64,000 nucleotides of DNA, taken from assembly GCA_032358165.1 (NCBI GenBank), contig JAALGY010000057.1, positions 1,488,001-1,552,000 on the forward strand, read 5' to 3'. A program made the translations under genes and the position numbers. Below the pieces are notes generated by a model. The model saw only the letters and a list, made by a program, of their open reading frames with translations, did no database searches and was not told where the DNA came from. Source of the DNA: Diplosphaera chodatii (lineage: Eukaryota > Chlorophyta > Trebouxiophyceae > Prasiolales > Stichococcaceae). How positions within the stretch are numbered: the stretch's first letter is position 1; every line of letters starts with the position of its first letter. Below, in pieces: positions 10,712 to 24,803 of this stretch.

Positions 10712-11930
10712 CAGGCAGTGCCGGCGCCGACTGAGCATCGTCAGCAGCCCTACCGGGGTCGTGGGCGGGGCGCATGGCTCCCAGACGATAGGTGATCGAA
10801 TCCCCGTAGCATAATTGGCGGGTGGTGTCCCTGTGTACCAGCATGTTACCAGCTGCTCGGCAGTTGAGCAGCGGCAGCAGAGCGATACCCTGCTGTGCAC
10901 ATGAATCCTGCAAGGTCTGATTCAACGACGTGCTGGCTGGAACCCGACCAAGCTGACCGCGCGCCTCCATGATAGCGAGGCCGCTTGCTTGCTCGTGGTC
11001 CACTGCTCCCATGCATGCGGTGCATGCAACCTAGCATTTGATGGAGCATCTGGGCAATGACGTCCTGCCGTGTCATGGCAGGTAGGTCGCTCTCAGAAAC
11101 GGGCGCATTGCTCGCTTGCCATAGGGTGCTGCCCGTGCACCTCTATCTGGTGCATGCTGCGCCCAATCTGCTGTTCGTATTTCGCTGTAGCACTTCACAG
11201 CTCTTGAGGAATCAGCAGCCGTTGTTGTGTGACCGGTGCAACATGCGGACTTCATCGATTTACACCATGTTGCACTGCACGCTGGTGGCCTGTGGCGACG
11301 CTATGGGCTGGCATTGGCCAGGCACAGTCAACAGTCACCCAGGCTGCGGTGTCCACCCTCTTTGAAGGTGCTTGCCCACACAGTCAACAGTAGTCGGCAT
11401 CCAGCATGCTTGCCGGGCATCAGCCGTGCATGCGCCGCCGGGCCAAGTATTTCGCCTGCTGGATTGTATGGCATTGCCTAGTTGTGAGCTTCATGAACAT
11501 GTGCAGCTTCAGGTGTCTGGCGTGGGTGAGAGGGTGGCAGCCTGTGTGCTAAGCTCTGATGCTGCAGAGTTTAGGAGCCAGGTGCTTGCCAGCGTCACTA
11601 TCGCATGGCTGGTGGTCGTCGCTGCATGTGTGTGTATTCCTTTACTTGGTCACAATGATGACAGACTTGGAACCGCAAGCACTTTGCAATTTGTTGGCGG
11701 GCCGTCGACTGGCAGCCGCAAAACGACTCTACAAACCACTACTGACTGTTGCTGATGGACACGACATTGACAAGCAAGGTCCATATGATAACAGAAGACG
11801 TGCTGACCCTTGAGAGACGGTTGGCGCGAACACGCAGCACGGTGCCGGCAGGCAGGAGGCGCTCTGGGACCCACATCATAGTGACTTCAGGCGGCAAAGC
11901 AAATCCCCATGTTCTGGCACCACGCCCAGT
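10712..11930 (+). other. Possible unresolved short plus-strand gene, otherwise intergenic
   Basis: Several plus-strand pieces look like exons: about 11270-11366 (a frame reading ATLWAGIGQAQSTVTQAAV, then a donor), about 11514-11580 (VSGVGERVAACVLSSDAAEF, then a donor GTGCTTG) and about 11660-11813 (LCNLLAGRRLAAAKRLYKPL, or another frame reading KHFAICWRAVDWQP). I could not make the phases agree, and I recognise no family. The stretch ends just before the last exon of the minus-strand dicarboxylate translocator at 11931. Confidence 0.25.
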
Positions 11931-14642
11931 CTACCACAGGCCAATGACCTGCAAACGGAAGAGTTGTGGCATCAAGTGCGAGACAAACGTGAGGGCTTTG
12001 GAATGCAATATCAAGCTGAGTTGCACGAGCACATGCACCCGCCAAAGCAACAGCAATGCGCACCTTCCACCAGGCGCCGCCGGCAAACAGCCACACCAGG
12101 ATGTACCACACCGACATGATGAAGCCCAGCTGGTACCACTTGGCCTGCGGCACGTAGCCCGCCGCAAAGTAGGGCGGCGCCGAGCCGATGCCGTACGTGG
12201 ACAGGCAGCCCATGACGTTGGACAGCTGCCCCAGCGCGATGGCGGCCTGCATGTTGTCAGAGTGGGGTCAGCCAGCTGCAATACTACACCCTTGCTTCTG
12301 CCTGCATGCATGCTTGTATATAGTCATGCCATGACAAGAGGGCGCGCCTCACTGCTGCAGTGACAACAGACGCTCTTGGGCCTCTCCTCACAGCAGCAGC
12401 AGCAACACCAAAACAAAAGCGCACCACGAGGGGCGGCGTGCCCATGGCGATGGACACCGACAGGAAGGCGGTGTACATGGCGCCGATGTGCGCGGCGCCG
12501 CTGGCAAAGAGGTAGTGCGAGTAGAAGTACAGCAGGGTGATGATGGCGAAGGACGCCTGCCACTGCAGCCCCAGGCCGCCGATCAGGCCCACCACCTGCA
12601 GAGCATTTGCATTCCAGTGTGTGGGCATCCAAAGTGATCGATTGCCGTTGTGCAGAAAGAGCTGAGCCGGCCTGCAGGCGGCACTTATGCCAGGCGCACC
12701 TTGTCAGAGAACCAGCCGATGAAGCCGAACTTGTTGAGGTGGTTGGCCATGGCAATGAGCGCCGCGAACCAGGACAGCGTCTCCCAGGACGCCCCCTGCG
12801 CCAGGTTCTCCTTCCTGCAGCATGGGAGTTGAGCATCAGGCAGACTGGGGCCTCTCTTCCGGAGAGATGCAGGTCCTGCACTACCATGGCCGCCATTGTC
12901 CTAAAACAGACTACTCACCACTCTATGACGCCGGTGATCAGCAGAATGGCGAGGCCCAGCAGCGCAGCAGCGACGGCATTGACGCCGACTGCGGCGCCGA
13001 AGATCCACAGGCCCACAGTGATCGCAAAGGCGAAGGCCGTGATCTTCTCGTCAGTGGACAGCGGGCCTGGAGGTTTACCAGACGTGCAGTCAGCAGCAGC
13101 CAGACGTCCAGCCATTTGGCAGCCATAAGAAAGTGCATGCTGCAGGCAGCGTGGCTGCTGCTCAGGTTGCTCAACATCAACGAGGCCGTTTTGCAGCTAA
13201 GATAGAGGTTGGACGCTCACCCAGCTTCTCCAGCTCCTTGCGGGCGGCTGCGGGCGCGTCGGGCGTCTCCTTCACCTCCGGCGGGTACAGGAAGTACAGG
13301 ATGGCGGGCGCCGTCAGCAGGCAGATCAGCCCGGGCACCAGCCCCGCCAGCGCCCACTGCCCCCAGCTGATGGTGAAGCCCAGCGAGTCCCGCGCCAGGC
13401 TCACCTGCGCAGGCGGTGCAGGCAGTACAGTCAGGGTGACCGGCACAGATGTAACAGATACATCAAGCAGGCAACACAGCGCTGTGACTCGTCTTTGATC
13501 CACACACGCGAAGGACAAGAACCCTACCGCCAGCGGGTTGGCGGCCATGGCGGTGATGAACATGCCGGAGGAGATGGTGGTCGTCTGGAAGCACGTCTTC
13601 ATGATGTACGCGCCCAGCTTCTTCTCCGTGCCGTTCTTCGGGTCGCTCCCGCACGCCAGCGACAGGGACTGTGCAACAAGAGATTGCACACGTCAATGAT
13701 GATGGGCTGCTGGTGAGTCCTCTGACACGAGATCATAGAAGAGATCATACCCAGCACTTGCTGAGCAACCTGCAGCAGGGCGCATGCTCACTGCCAGACA
13801 AACCCATGTCACCGACCTGGGCGAGGGGGAAGAAGATGCCGCCGGCGCGGGCGGCGACGGACGGGATGGCGGGCGCCAGCAGCGCCTCGGCCAGGACCAG
13901 GCTGTACGTCAGGCCCAGCGTGGTCTTGCCGAACAGCGCCACGATGTTGTACGCGATGCGGTTGCCCAGGCCGGACTTGATGAAGCCCTTTGACAGCCAG
14001 AAGGCGATGGCGATCAGCCACCTGCGGAGTCGGGGGGTGCACGCTCAGGCTTGTGCATGTTTTGGGACGCTGGGTGTGTCATGTACAGGACGACCAGAGG
14101 TCCTCGACGCCAGCGTGCTGCTTGACACCAGCAACCACTCACGGGATCTCGGTGGAGAAGGCGCTGAAGGCCTGGGGGAAGGTGAGCGTCTTGGTGAGCA
14201 TGGCGGCGCCCAGGCCCAGGAACGCGACGGCGCCCAGCGGCAGCGGCGTGGTGATGATGGACACGATGGTGCCCACAAACACCGCCAGCAGGTGCCACGC
14301 CTGCTGCGTCACGCCCGCCGGCGCCGGCAGGAACCAGATGAGGGTGCCGATGCCGACAGACAGCCCCAGCGTCTTCATGTCGGCGCCCCATTTGAACTCC
14401 TTCTGCTTGGGGGCGGGCACCGCGCCGGCGGCCGCCGACGCGCATGTCTGCACTCGCCGGCTGCGGCACGGTCGCAGCGGCGCCTGCGGCTGCAGGGCCA
14501 GCAGCCCACTGCGATCCTGCTGCAACTGGTGAGCTGCAGGGCGGGCCCTGACGGTGCTGAGCCTCGCCACGGGGGAGCATGGCGCGCTCTGTGGTGTGCG
14601 TCGCGGCACCGCCACCTGCCTGCCGGCGACCACGCCCTGCAT
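11931..14642 (-). CDS. Plastid dicarboxylate translocator (DiT/OMT, DASS family)
   Basis: Nine minus-strand exons: 14642-14143, 14021-13817, 13668-13528, 13404-13221, 13066-12919, 12814-12700, 12595-12425, 12246-12064, 11948-11931. They give 554 residues. The family exchanges 2-oxoglutarate, glutamate and malate across the chloroplast inner envelope, linking ammonium assimilation and photorespiration. The first ~75 residues are basic and rich in Ser, Ala and Arg with no acidic run, as in a transit peptide. The mature part is hydrophobic throughout and co-linear with plant DiT: WFLPAPAGVT, PLPLGAVAFLGLG, TKTLTFPQAFSAF, SGLGNRIAY, ARAGGIFFPLAQ, LYFLYPPEVKETPDAP, HYLFASGAAHIGAMY and GWFSDK. The last exon encodes only VIGLW and the stop. 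Start chosen as the first in-frame ATG. DiT1- versus DiT2-type specificity cannot be settled here. Confidence 0.9.
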
Positions 14643-15065
14643 ATTTGCCCTGTTGTTGTTTCGCCCAACAGGATCCCGGTCCAACTGCTGCCGACCAGAC
14701 GCCCCACCGCAGCCTGCCGGGCGACTGACGATGTCTGACGAAGCGGCACACTGGTTTCTAGACGTATACCGTCTGCCGGGGGTCAGCTTTCACAAGCACC
14801 GCCGTCGGCAGAGCAGATCAGCCCCGCGGCTGATCGGGCAGGAAAGGCGGTGTCGGAGTTGGTCGACCGGAAACCCCAATCAGCCACGAAAGGCGCCTAT
14901 GTCAAGGGCTCGGCCGACACCCGCTGCCCAGATCAGATTTGCAGCGCTGTTTCACAGGGCAGATCACCGTTGCATGCCTATCGGGAGGCCTGTATGGATG
15001 TTGTAGCCCAAAGGCACCGAGCAACACCGGTTTGGTGCCACTAGCGTGCGAAACATTGACGGATT
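14643..15065. promoter_or_regulatory. Divergent promoter region, translocator / TIC100
   Basis: These 423 bases separate the start codons of the minus-strand dicarboxylate translocator and the plus-strand TIC100 homologue, so both promoters must lie here. Both products act at the chloroplast inner envelope, so co-regulation is possible but not shown. I see no clear TATA box or repeated operator-like motif. Confidence 0.5.
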
Positions 15066-17277
15066 ATGGAGCCTTATGACCCAAAGCAAGTAGGCAGAGC
15101 ATTGGATGCGCCTGGCATCTCGCCAGACAATCCGCAGGAGTGGTTGCAAGACAGCAATCACCCGTACGCGCCGTTTGTGGGCAACGCGCTGAAGTGGGAC
15201 AGCTACGTCTATGACGACGGCACGACGTGAGCGCGGCATGCAGGCCATGCAGGATGTCACATGCAGGCTGCTAAACGAACCGGTGACGAGTGCACTGCAT
15301 GCAAAAGTGCCTTCTGAAACAGCTGCTGATGCTGCAGGTACGAGGGTCTGACACGGGAGGATGCTCCGACGCTCAGAGGCACGCTTGTGCTGGGGCATGG
15401 CCTTGGCGGTGGCCTGCAGCAGGCGCAGCGCGGCGACAAGTGAGCCAGCGTGCCGGCCGTCACTGGTGCTCTGTATGCAGAAGCTGACTGGCAGCAGCAT
15501 GGAAGAACTTTCCCCTGGTTACAGGTATGAAGGCGAGTTCCACACAGGCTTCGTCAATGGCCTGGGGCAGCACACCGGTGCCAACGGCGAGGTGTACCGA
15601 GGGGAGTGGCTGTATGGCAAGCGGCATGGGTACGGGTCGTTATCACAGTGCAGGGCAGGGCGGTGTGCATGACCGTGGCTCGGCTGCAACACTGCACATC
15701 TGCTGACGCCTGTGGCTGCGGTGGCGCAGGTGCGGCGCCCTCATCAACACGCAGCCCTATCTCAAGAGGCTTGAGAAGGGCATGGAGCCCAACAAGGCGT
15801 GGGAGCAGTCGCAGGTGGGTCGGCGCGGGTACTCAGTCCCTGGCGTTTGCGCTTGGCCGGCTGGCTGCCGCCTCTTGGCGCATCAGGCTGCAGCTCCTCT
15901 GCTGCCGACAATGCCTGCCTGGGCAGATGATCTCATGCAGTCGGTTGGTGTGCCTGCAGGCAGACATCGAGAAGGGCACGATCTATGGCACATGGCAGGC
16001 AGATGCGTTCATCGTGGGGCCAGACAGCTCGGGAGAGTTTTGCCACATGAACGAGATCAGGTGGGCATGTCGAATGTGCACTTGCAGCATGTTTTGCAAA
16101 TGCGCAAAAGCTCCACGTCCATGGCCCGAGCATCTTGAGCCTGGCATGTTACTCTCCTCACAGCACACAAGCCCACCTGGAGCTACAGTCTCTCAGCGTG
16201 TCCGCGCCATCGCTGTTTGTATCGGCTCATCTGACCAGGCAGTCTGCTGGCGCCGTGCTGCAGGGGCGTGCTGCAGGAGCTGGACAGCGTGGTGACGCGC
16301 ACGCGCATGTTCCAGTACAAGCCGGACGGGGAGGTCACCTTCCGCATGGCGCAGGACGCGGTGGGCCTGCCCGCGCCGCTGATGCAGGACCCCATCCACT
16401 ACCCGCACGGCACCAAGTTCATGGCGCCAGGTGTGCGCGGCTAGAGATGTTGGACAACCTTGTGGAAAGCATGCAAGGGCTGTGCGCCAGTCATGATGGA
16501 TGCCGATTGGCATCTCCCTTTGTAGATGTAGGCGATGTAGGCACTGGAGCTTGGCCTGCCTGCATCCCATTGCCGCCCACAGCTGCACAACCTTCTGCTG
16601 CAGGCCCCATGGGACAGTGCTTCCCGCTGCCAGACGATGAGAATGTGCGGGAGGCGATGCAGCGGCATGCAGAGAATCACGAGAAGATTTTCAACATGTA
16701 CAACTTCGACCTGGTGCCGAAGCCGGGCTCGGACATGGACAAAGCGCAGAAGTTGTGGGACAAGAAGCAGGTGTGCTGTGCGTGCCAACTGCTTGACTTG
16801 CTGCGGAGCATCGCTTGGTCTGCGGCAACTGAGTGTCACAAGGCGCTTGGCTCGGGTGCACAGGCGCGGAAGGCAGCGCGCGCCAAGCGAGCAGCTGAGC
16901 TCGAAAAGCGGCGCCACCAGCGCCTCGACCGCTCCCGCCGCCAGAAGGTGAGACAATTGAACGGCTCATTGCTGACTCATCTAGCGTCATGACAGGCTGG
17001 ATCGATCCTGCTCCGTTCACACTCGGCGCAGCCAGAGGTGGTGGCTCGTCAGATGTGAGTCGTTGTGTTGTTTGGTCGGCAGGGTGACGAGGATGTGGAC
17101 CTCCAGGCATCAGCAGCTTTGGCAGCTGGCAGCAGTGCGGGCCAGCACCCGCCCTCCGTGTTTGGCAGCATCAGCCTCGGGTTTGGCCGGGCCTCAGAGG
17201 CAGCCGGCTGCATGCTGCAGTCGTGGACGGCAGATGTGCAGCGCCGCATGCGGCCACTGCTGCCCCCACAACCATGA
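15066..17277 (+). CDS. TIC100: TIC100-like MORN protein of the chloroplast import translocon
   Basis: Nine exons: 15066-15226, 15338-15439, 15525-15635, 15730-15814, 15960-16060, 16264-16430, 16604-16770, 16864-16947, 17083-17277, giving 390 residues. TIC100 is a subunit of the 1-MDa TIC complex (TIC20, TIC56, TIC100, TIC214) that moves preproteins across the inner envelope. Two or three MORN-like repeats are seen: VYDDGTTYEG, YEGEFHTGFVNGLGQH and YRGEWLYGKRHGYG. After them come signatures I associate with plant TIC100: TIYGTW, RMFQYKPDGE, a DPIHYPHG...MAPG segment, and a C-terminal SVFGSISLGF block. A basic coiled segment of Arg, Ala and Glu lies near 305-325. Plant TIC100 is about 870 residues, so this is less than half as long and lacks the acidic region. 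TGTAA lies about 40 bases after the stop. A generic MORN protein is the alternative. Confidence 0.72.
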
Positions 17278-17605
17278 AGGCGCCAGCAACCCCGCTTAGA
17301 TGCCAAGTCCTTGCATTGTAAGCTGGTTTGCACGACCCACGACTATTGAACGGCACACAGATTCCATCTAGGTTGCGCTTTGGGATCTACCATTCAGCCA
17401 GAGACCTTGGACCGTGCTGCTGGAGTGCTGCTGCTTCAGGGTGCACACCACAGAGGCGGCGGCGGTGCATCGCACTGTGCACGCAGCTCAAACAATCTTC
17501 TGTACACATGAATCACATGCATGTCTCGTTGCTTCTCCACTCCAGCTACCTAGCAAAACCTCCACACAGCTCTGTGTGTGCCCCCCACCCAAGAGCGCTG
17601 ACCCA

Positions 17606-18700
17606 TCACTTTGCATGTTGCGTCAGCCAGTGTATTGTGATGTCGATGTTGTTTTGCCGCTTTGCGCTGACCGAATACACTGCCACCTCACGATCCCTCA
17701 AGCCCTGCACCGCATCGGTTCCACCATCAGATGTTGCACATGTGAGATGATGTGCTGCAATATCGACCAAGTCTACTTGCAGCGCCGGGTGCCACTCAAA
17801 ACCGCTGTGTCGTTTCATCACCTTCAGCTCCAGGCGGTCAATCAGCTCGTTCGTGCTGAGCGCCGTCGGAAGGTCGTTCTTGTTGCCCAGCACCAGCAGC
17901 GGGATGCCCACCAGAGACGGCTTGGACAGCAGCTCGTGTAGCTCGGTGCGCGCCTGCGGTGCAAGTTCGTGGGCATGTTTAGGGCTGAGCGCTGCCTGGA
18001 ATCTAACTAGGCAACCGAGGTGTCGACACCGTGATGCACAACTTGGTGACTCCAGTGCAGCCTGATGTGCAGAAAGCACGGCGTACAGCACCTGGTCGAG
18101 GCTCTCCACATCTGAGGAGTCCACTACAAACACGATGGCCTGCACTCCCCGGCAGTACCGCTCCCACATGCTGCGGAACCGCGGCTGTTGCGACAGAGCA
18201 CATGAGCATCAGCAAGCTCTGGCGACAATATGATGCTTCTTCTCGATGTTCTCGACATTCAGCGGAGTGCGCACATCAAAGTCAGCAAAATGGTGTTTCA
18301 GAGGCCTGCCGCAGGACGTTCACTAACTGCGCACCTGGCCGCCAAGGTCCCACAGCTTGATGGTGACGGACCCCTTCGCGACCTTGCGCATGTTGAACCC
18401 CACTGTGGGGATCATGTCCTCGTGGTATGCGCCGGTGGCAATGGTGTCGACAAGTGAAGTCTTGCCGGCATTCTGTAGGCCTATGAGCGACAGCTCCATC
18501 TCCTTCTTAAAGAACAGGCTGCGGAAACAGTCAAAACAGAGTTGAGCGGGATGTACAGCCGATGGTATGAACCTTCCACCGCAGGATGTGTCTGTGTCTT
18601 CTGATTTCTGAATGACACCCAAACCTCTTGTCACCAGCAACAGGCAGACGGCTCACCTGCGCAGCCAGTCGAGCAGGCCCTGCCACCAAGACATGGCCAT
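17606..18700 (-). CDS. ARL8: ARL8-type small GTPase
   Basis: Five minus-strand exons: 18700-18657, 18518-18335, 18184-18092, 17953-17822, 17704-17606, giving 183 residues, the family length. ARL8 is an Arf-like GTPase that links lysosome or vacuole membranes to motors and tethers in other eukaryotes. The N-terminus [14 protein letters not shown] is the amphipathic helix typical of ARL8, which lacks the myristoylated glycine of other Arfs. Then come [18 protein letters not shown] (P-loop), [13 protein letters not shown] (switch I), [18 protein letters not shown] (switch II), GNKND (guanine specificity) and a C-terminal [12 protein letters not shown]. The gene lies tail-to-tail with TIC100 and head-to-head with dehydroquinate synthase. 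Confidence 0.95.
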
Positions 18701-19221
18701 GGTGCCTGCTGTCTAAAATCAGGTCTTCGGAGTAAAATCGAGTTGGAGATGTTGCTGCTGCAATGAGCCTATGCTGGAGCGAAGTCCGCCTTTGCTTCAA
18801 AACCAGCTGATATCGCTCTGCGAATGTCCTCGGTGTCCCTACAATGTGTACAAGTGGCTGCTGTTGCAGTTCTGCAAGCGGACCGACATGACCTGCCACG
18901 CTGGCACCAGATGTTGAAGATCCTGCTGCCCGGCCGCTAGCGATCACTATTCGCCTTGCACACAGCGTTGCAAACCTCAAAGCCAGTGTGTTTGGGTTAT
19001 CAAACCACTCTGTGAAGTATTGCGCTAGGCAGCGTCAGTGCTTTGAAGCATTTGTGCCGCAAGTGGCGCGGCATCCCGCTTCAGCAGCGCATCACAGCTG
19101 AGCGGCACACATCACAATACATGCAAAGCTGAGTTAGGTCAGACCATAAGCTGTTGGTCCTTCCACAGTGTATGTTGGCAGCCAGCTGCAGCACAGTTTG
19201 GCGCAACTTGGTGTGCAGCGC
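18701..19221. promoter_or_regulatory. Divergent promoter region, ARL8 / dehydroquinate synthase
   Basis: The 521 bases between two outward-facing start codons must contain both promoters. No TATA box or shared motif is clear. One longer minus-strand frame in this interval starts on a non-ATG codon and shows no family motif. Confidence 0.45.
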
Positions 19222-21714
<2,493 letters not shown>

Positions 21715-21935
21715 GGACATCAACGGGGCTCGTTGACTTCTGGATCGTTGAGAAACCTAAAGCCAGGGAGGTCCTCCAAACCATGACGCCTTGCGCAGGC
21801 TGACTACTTTACACTGCGGACAGTGTCAAATCAGGAGCGGCAGTAAACACTCGCCACTAGCAATGCAGAAACCAGGGACAACACCGTCATGTGCTCACAA
21901 GTGTTGAGCTTAGCGTACCACTGCAGGCTATGTCA

Positions 21936-22175
21936 TCACCGAAGACTCTTGGAAAGCAGCATCCAGATCGGTTCCAGCACGCTAGCTCCAGTTGCACGCT
22001 GCTGTTTGGCGTGCGATGCTGACCTCTGCGCAGTGGACTCCTGCGGCTTGGCCTGACGCGCCGCAGTTGCTGGGCCATCCTCCACGGCCCGTGCCTTCCA
22101 GTAGCTGCTGATGCCCACGTACAGCAGCAGCACTGTTGAGAAGATCACGACCAGGTTGCGCAACGGGCAGGCCAT
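21936..22175 (-). CDS. Small single-pass membrane protein (MxCPLR family)
   Basis: A 79-residue single-exon frame from a native ATG at 22175. It starts MACPLRNLVVIFSTVLLL and has one hydrophobic segment at about residues 7-25, followed by a polar Ala/Gln/Ser-rich tail. The start resembles small plant proteins of unknown function that begin MCPLR and carry one membrane segment; that link is from memory. The gene lies tail-to-tail with dehydroquinate synthase (222-base gap) and head-to-head with AIR synthetase. The frame stays open upstream, so a longer N-terminus or an upstream exon cannot be excluded. Confidence 0.55.
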   Translation of the reverse strand: MACPLRNLVVIFSTVLLLYVGISSYWKARAVEDGPATAARQAKPQESTAQRSASHAKQQRATGASVLEPIWMLLSKSLR

Positions 22176-22746
22176 CAGACTGAAGCGGCGTGCCCAAGTA
22201 GGTGCCAGCAGTCTGGGCTCCTTGCCGAGGCTCCTTGCCGTACGGGCCCTCAGCCAACCCTGATGCCGCGCTCTACAGGACCAGCCGTAATGCCTTGACC
22301 CCGAAAAAACGGGCCTGATGTCACTGCGCCGCCTGCACACCGACCCGTGCCAGCCTGTGTTGAACACACTCGCCCACGCTGCAAAAGCTGCCAAGGTGCG
22401 GGCTCCTCTGCACCGTCTTCGCTCAAGGATGCGATGCAATGCCTTGAGGGGTCATGAACCACCTTGGAAGCGCCGTGTTTCTGGACGTAACTGGTGCAAG
22501 TAGTGACAAGGTGTCAGCGGAGACGGGTGATGCGCAACTCGATGACAAGTGGCAGGCTGTCTGCACTGCAGTCGTCACTCTGCGTTTGAACAGCACAGGG
22601 TGCACGCAGTGATGTCTGATGTGCATGAGTTCATCGAAGCGTGCATCCGATCGCATAGTACACCGCACGGCACAGCTGCCAGTTGAGTTTGATCGGTGTT
22701 CGAGATCTTGCACCTGGTGTTAATGTCGTGAGCATTGCATGCCGCC
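22176..22746. promoter_or_regulatory. Divergent promoter region, small membrane protein / AIR synthetase
   Basis: These 571 bases separate the start codons of the 79-residue membrane protein and the AIR synthetase gene. Promoters are inferred from geometry only. The minus-strand frame of the small protein runs open into this region for about 260 bases but shows no motif there. Confidence 0.4.
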
Positions 22747-24803
22747 ATGGCCGCTTGGCCACTGCGCTGCTCACCGCATCAGAGCAGCCTCCCAGTGCAA
22801 TATGGGGACGCCCCTCTGCTGCTGAAAGCGAGGCGAACTCATCTCAGTTTCCCCTCGACGCGCGACGAGCGATCGGGCAACTGCAGACAGAGTGTTTGTG
22901 GGGTGCTGAGCCGGCGGCGGCATGCCAGCAGACAGCATTGCCGTGCAGCAGTTGCTGCACAACAGGGCGGCCTCAGCTATAAGGATGCAGGTGTTGACAT
23001 CGATGCCGGCAATGAGCTGGTCCGCCGCATCAAGCAGCTGAACCCTGCGATCGGCGGCTTCAGTGGCGCATACGAATATGGTGAGGTTGGCCGACTGCTT
23101 GTTGTGGATCAGATGAAACAGCTGTTGGTAGAAGCACAAGAAGCTGCAGCAGCAGCCCGCATTGTTATGTATACTGTGCACATGCGAGAACTGCGTGTCA
23201 ACCTAAGTACACCCGAGTGGCCTGGCGCAGCACTGACTTCTGCACTGCCTCACCGCACCTTGTGTGTGCCATGCAGGCGACTCGTACCTGGTGGCAGGCA
23301 CGGACGGTGTTGGCACGAAGCTCAAGCTGGCGTTTGAGCTGGGGCGACATGACACCATCGGCATTGATCTCGTCGCCATGAGCGTGAATGACATCGTGAC
23401 GTGCGGCGCCAAACCGATGTTCTTCCTGGACTACTATGCCACGGGTGCCCTGGACGTCGACGTTGCTGAAAGCGTGAGATGGGGCTGCTGCATGCAGCAT
23501 AAAGCAGCTGCGTGCTGTGTAACAACACAATAATACACCGCCAGGACATCATGGAGTACGCAAGTGAAGGCGGCCGGGTACGGAAAGAAAAGTTCGATGG
23601 GTGTGTATTGCAGGTGGTGAAGGGCATTGTGGCGGGTTGCCAAGAGTCAGACTGCATACTCATGGGCGGGGAGGTCAGTCAGTTTTGCTTGCTGACTGCC
23701 ACCAATGGTGCCTCTGTATGTATCGCAACCCTCGGTTGCAACTTGATTCTGTTCATACCCACCACTTCTGAGTGTGCAGCCTGCTGCGCTTTCCTGCAGA
23801 CAGCAGAGATGCCGGGCATGTACCAGGCGGGGGAGTACGACCTGGCGGGCTTCGCAGTGGGGTCCGTCAAGAAGGCGGACTTCATCGACGGCAGCAGCAT
23901 TGCGGAGGGCGACGTGGTGCTGGGCCTGCCGTCCAGCGGCGTGCACTCCAACGGCTTTTCCCTCGTGCGGAAGATCCTGCAGGCAAGAAATGCCACCAAC
24001 TCCTTGCCATGCCAGCGCAACTGCATTGCCTCATCATCATCATCTGCCAACCTGCATGACTGCCGGTGTGCTCCCAGAGTGATTCCTTGCGTTGCCACCA
24101 GAGCGTGCAGACGCACATCTGCAGGTTGCCGGCGCGCAGCTGACTGATGCAGCGCCGTGGGGCGGTGGCACCCTGGGCAATGCGCTGCTCGCGCCCACAG
24201 TGCTGTACGTGCGGCCGGTGCTGAAGCTCATACAGCAGCTGCCAGTCAAGGTGCGGCTGCTGGCCACACTCACCGAGAATTTCTTCTGCAGGCATACGAT
24301 CAGGCTGTGCTCATGCAGCATGAGCATCATCAGGCAGCCAGGCTGGGCGCGTCAGCAGGTAGCAAGGAGCATGGATGTGCCTAGGAGCTGTGCACCACGC
24401 AGGGGCTGGTGCACATGACTGGCGGCGGCTTCCCAGAGAACATCCCGCGCGTGGTGCCGAAGGGCCTGCAAACACGCATCGATCGCAGCGCCTGGGAGGT
24501 GCCCGACCTGTTCCAGTGGCTGCAGAAGGTACGGAAGCTGGACATTGGCCCTGTGCTGGTGTCACGACAGAGCGACCGGTTGTGTATGTATAAGTGAAGG
24601 CCACGATGGTTGCTTGGCTCTGATGTGCACAGGCGGGGGGCGTCTCAGACACCGAGATGTTCCGCACCTTCAACATGGGTGTGGGCATGGTGGTGGTCGT
24701 TGCTCCAGAGCATGCAGACAGCGTACTGGCAGCGGGCGTGGGAGCCTTCCGGCTGGGCGACATTGCAAAGGGCGATGGTGTGCAAATGCTGGACAGCTTG
24801 TGA
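22747..24803 (+). CDS. PUR5: Phosphoribosylformylglycinamidine cyclo-ligase (AIR synthetase)
   Basis: Seven exons: 22747-23080, 23277-23473, 23614-23673, 23800-23982, 24125-24250, 24403-24528, 24633-24803, giving 398 residues. It makes aminoimidazole ribotide from FGAM with ATP, the fifth step of purine synthesis, and is plastid-located in plants. The ATG has a strong context (GCCGCCATGG). The ~75-residue Arg/Ser/Ala-rich N-terminus looks like a transit peptide. Family blocks follow: [86 protein letters not shown] and [13 protein letters not shown]. The intron after 23982 begins with GC (CAG then GCAAGA), yet joining there restores the family alignment, so it is a GC-AG intron. Monofunctional, as in plants and bacteria. 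Confidence 0.96.

Noticed and set aside
12064..14642. Bacterial-type sodium/sulfate or citrate symporter acquired by transfer
   Set aside because: The protein is co-linear with plant plastid DiT proteins, has a transit-peptide-like N-terminus and is split by eight introns, so it is an ordinary plastid translocator.
18531..18980. Minus-strand open frame of about 150 codons upstream of ARL8
   Set aside because: It begins on a non-ATG codon, overlaps the first ARL8 exon and intron in another frame, and shows no conserved motif.
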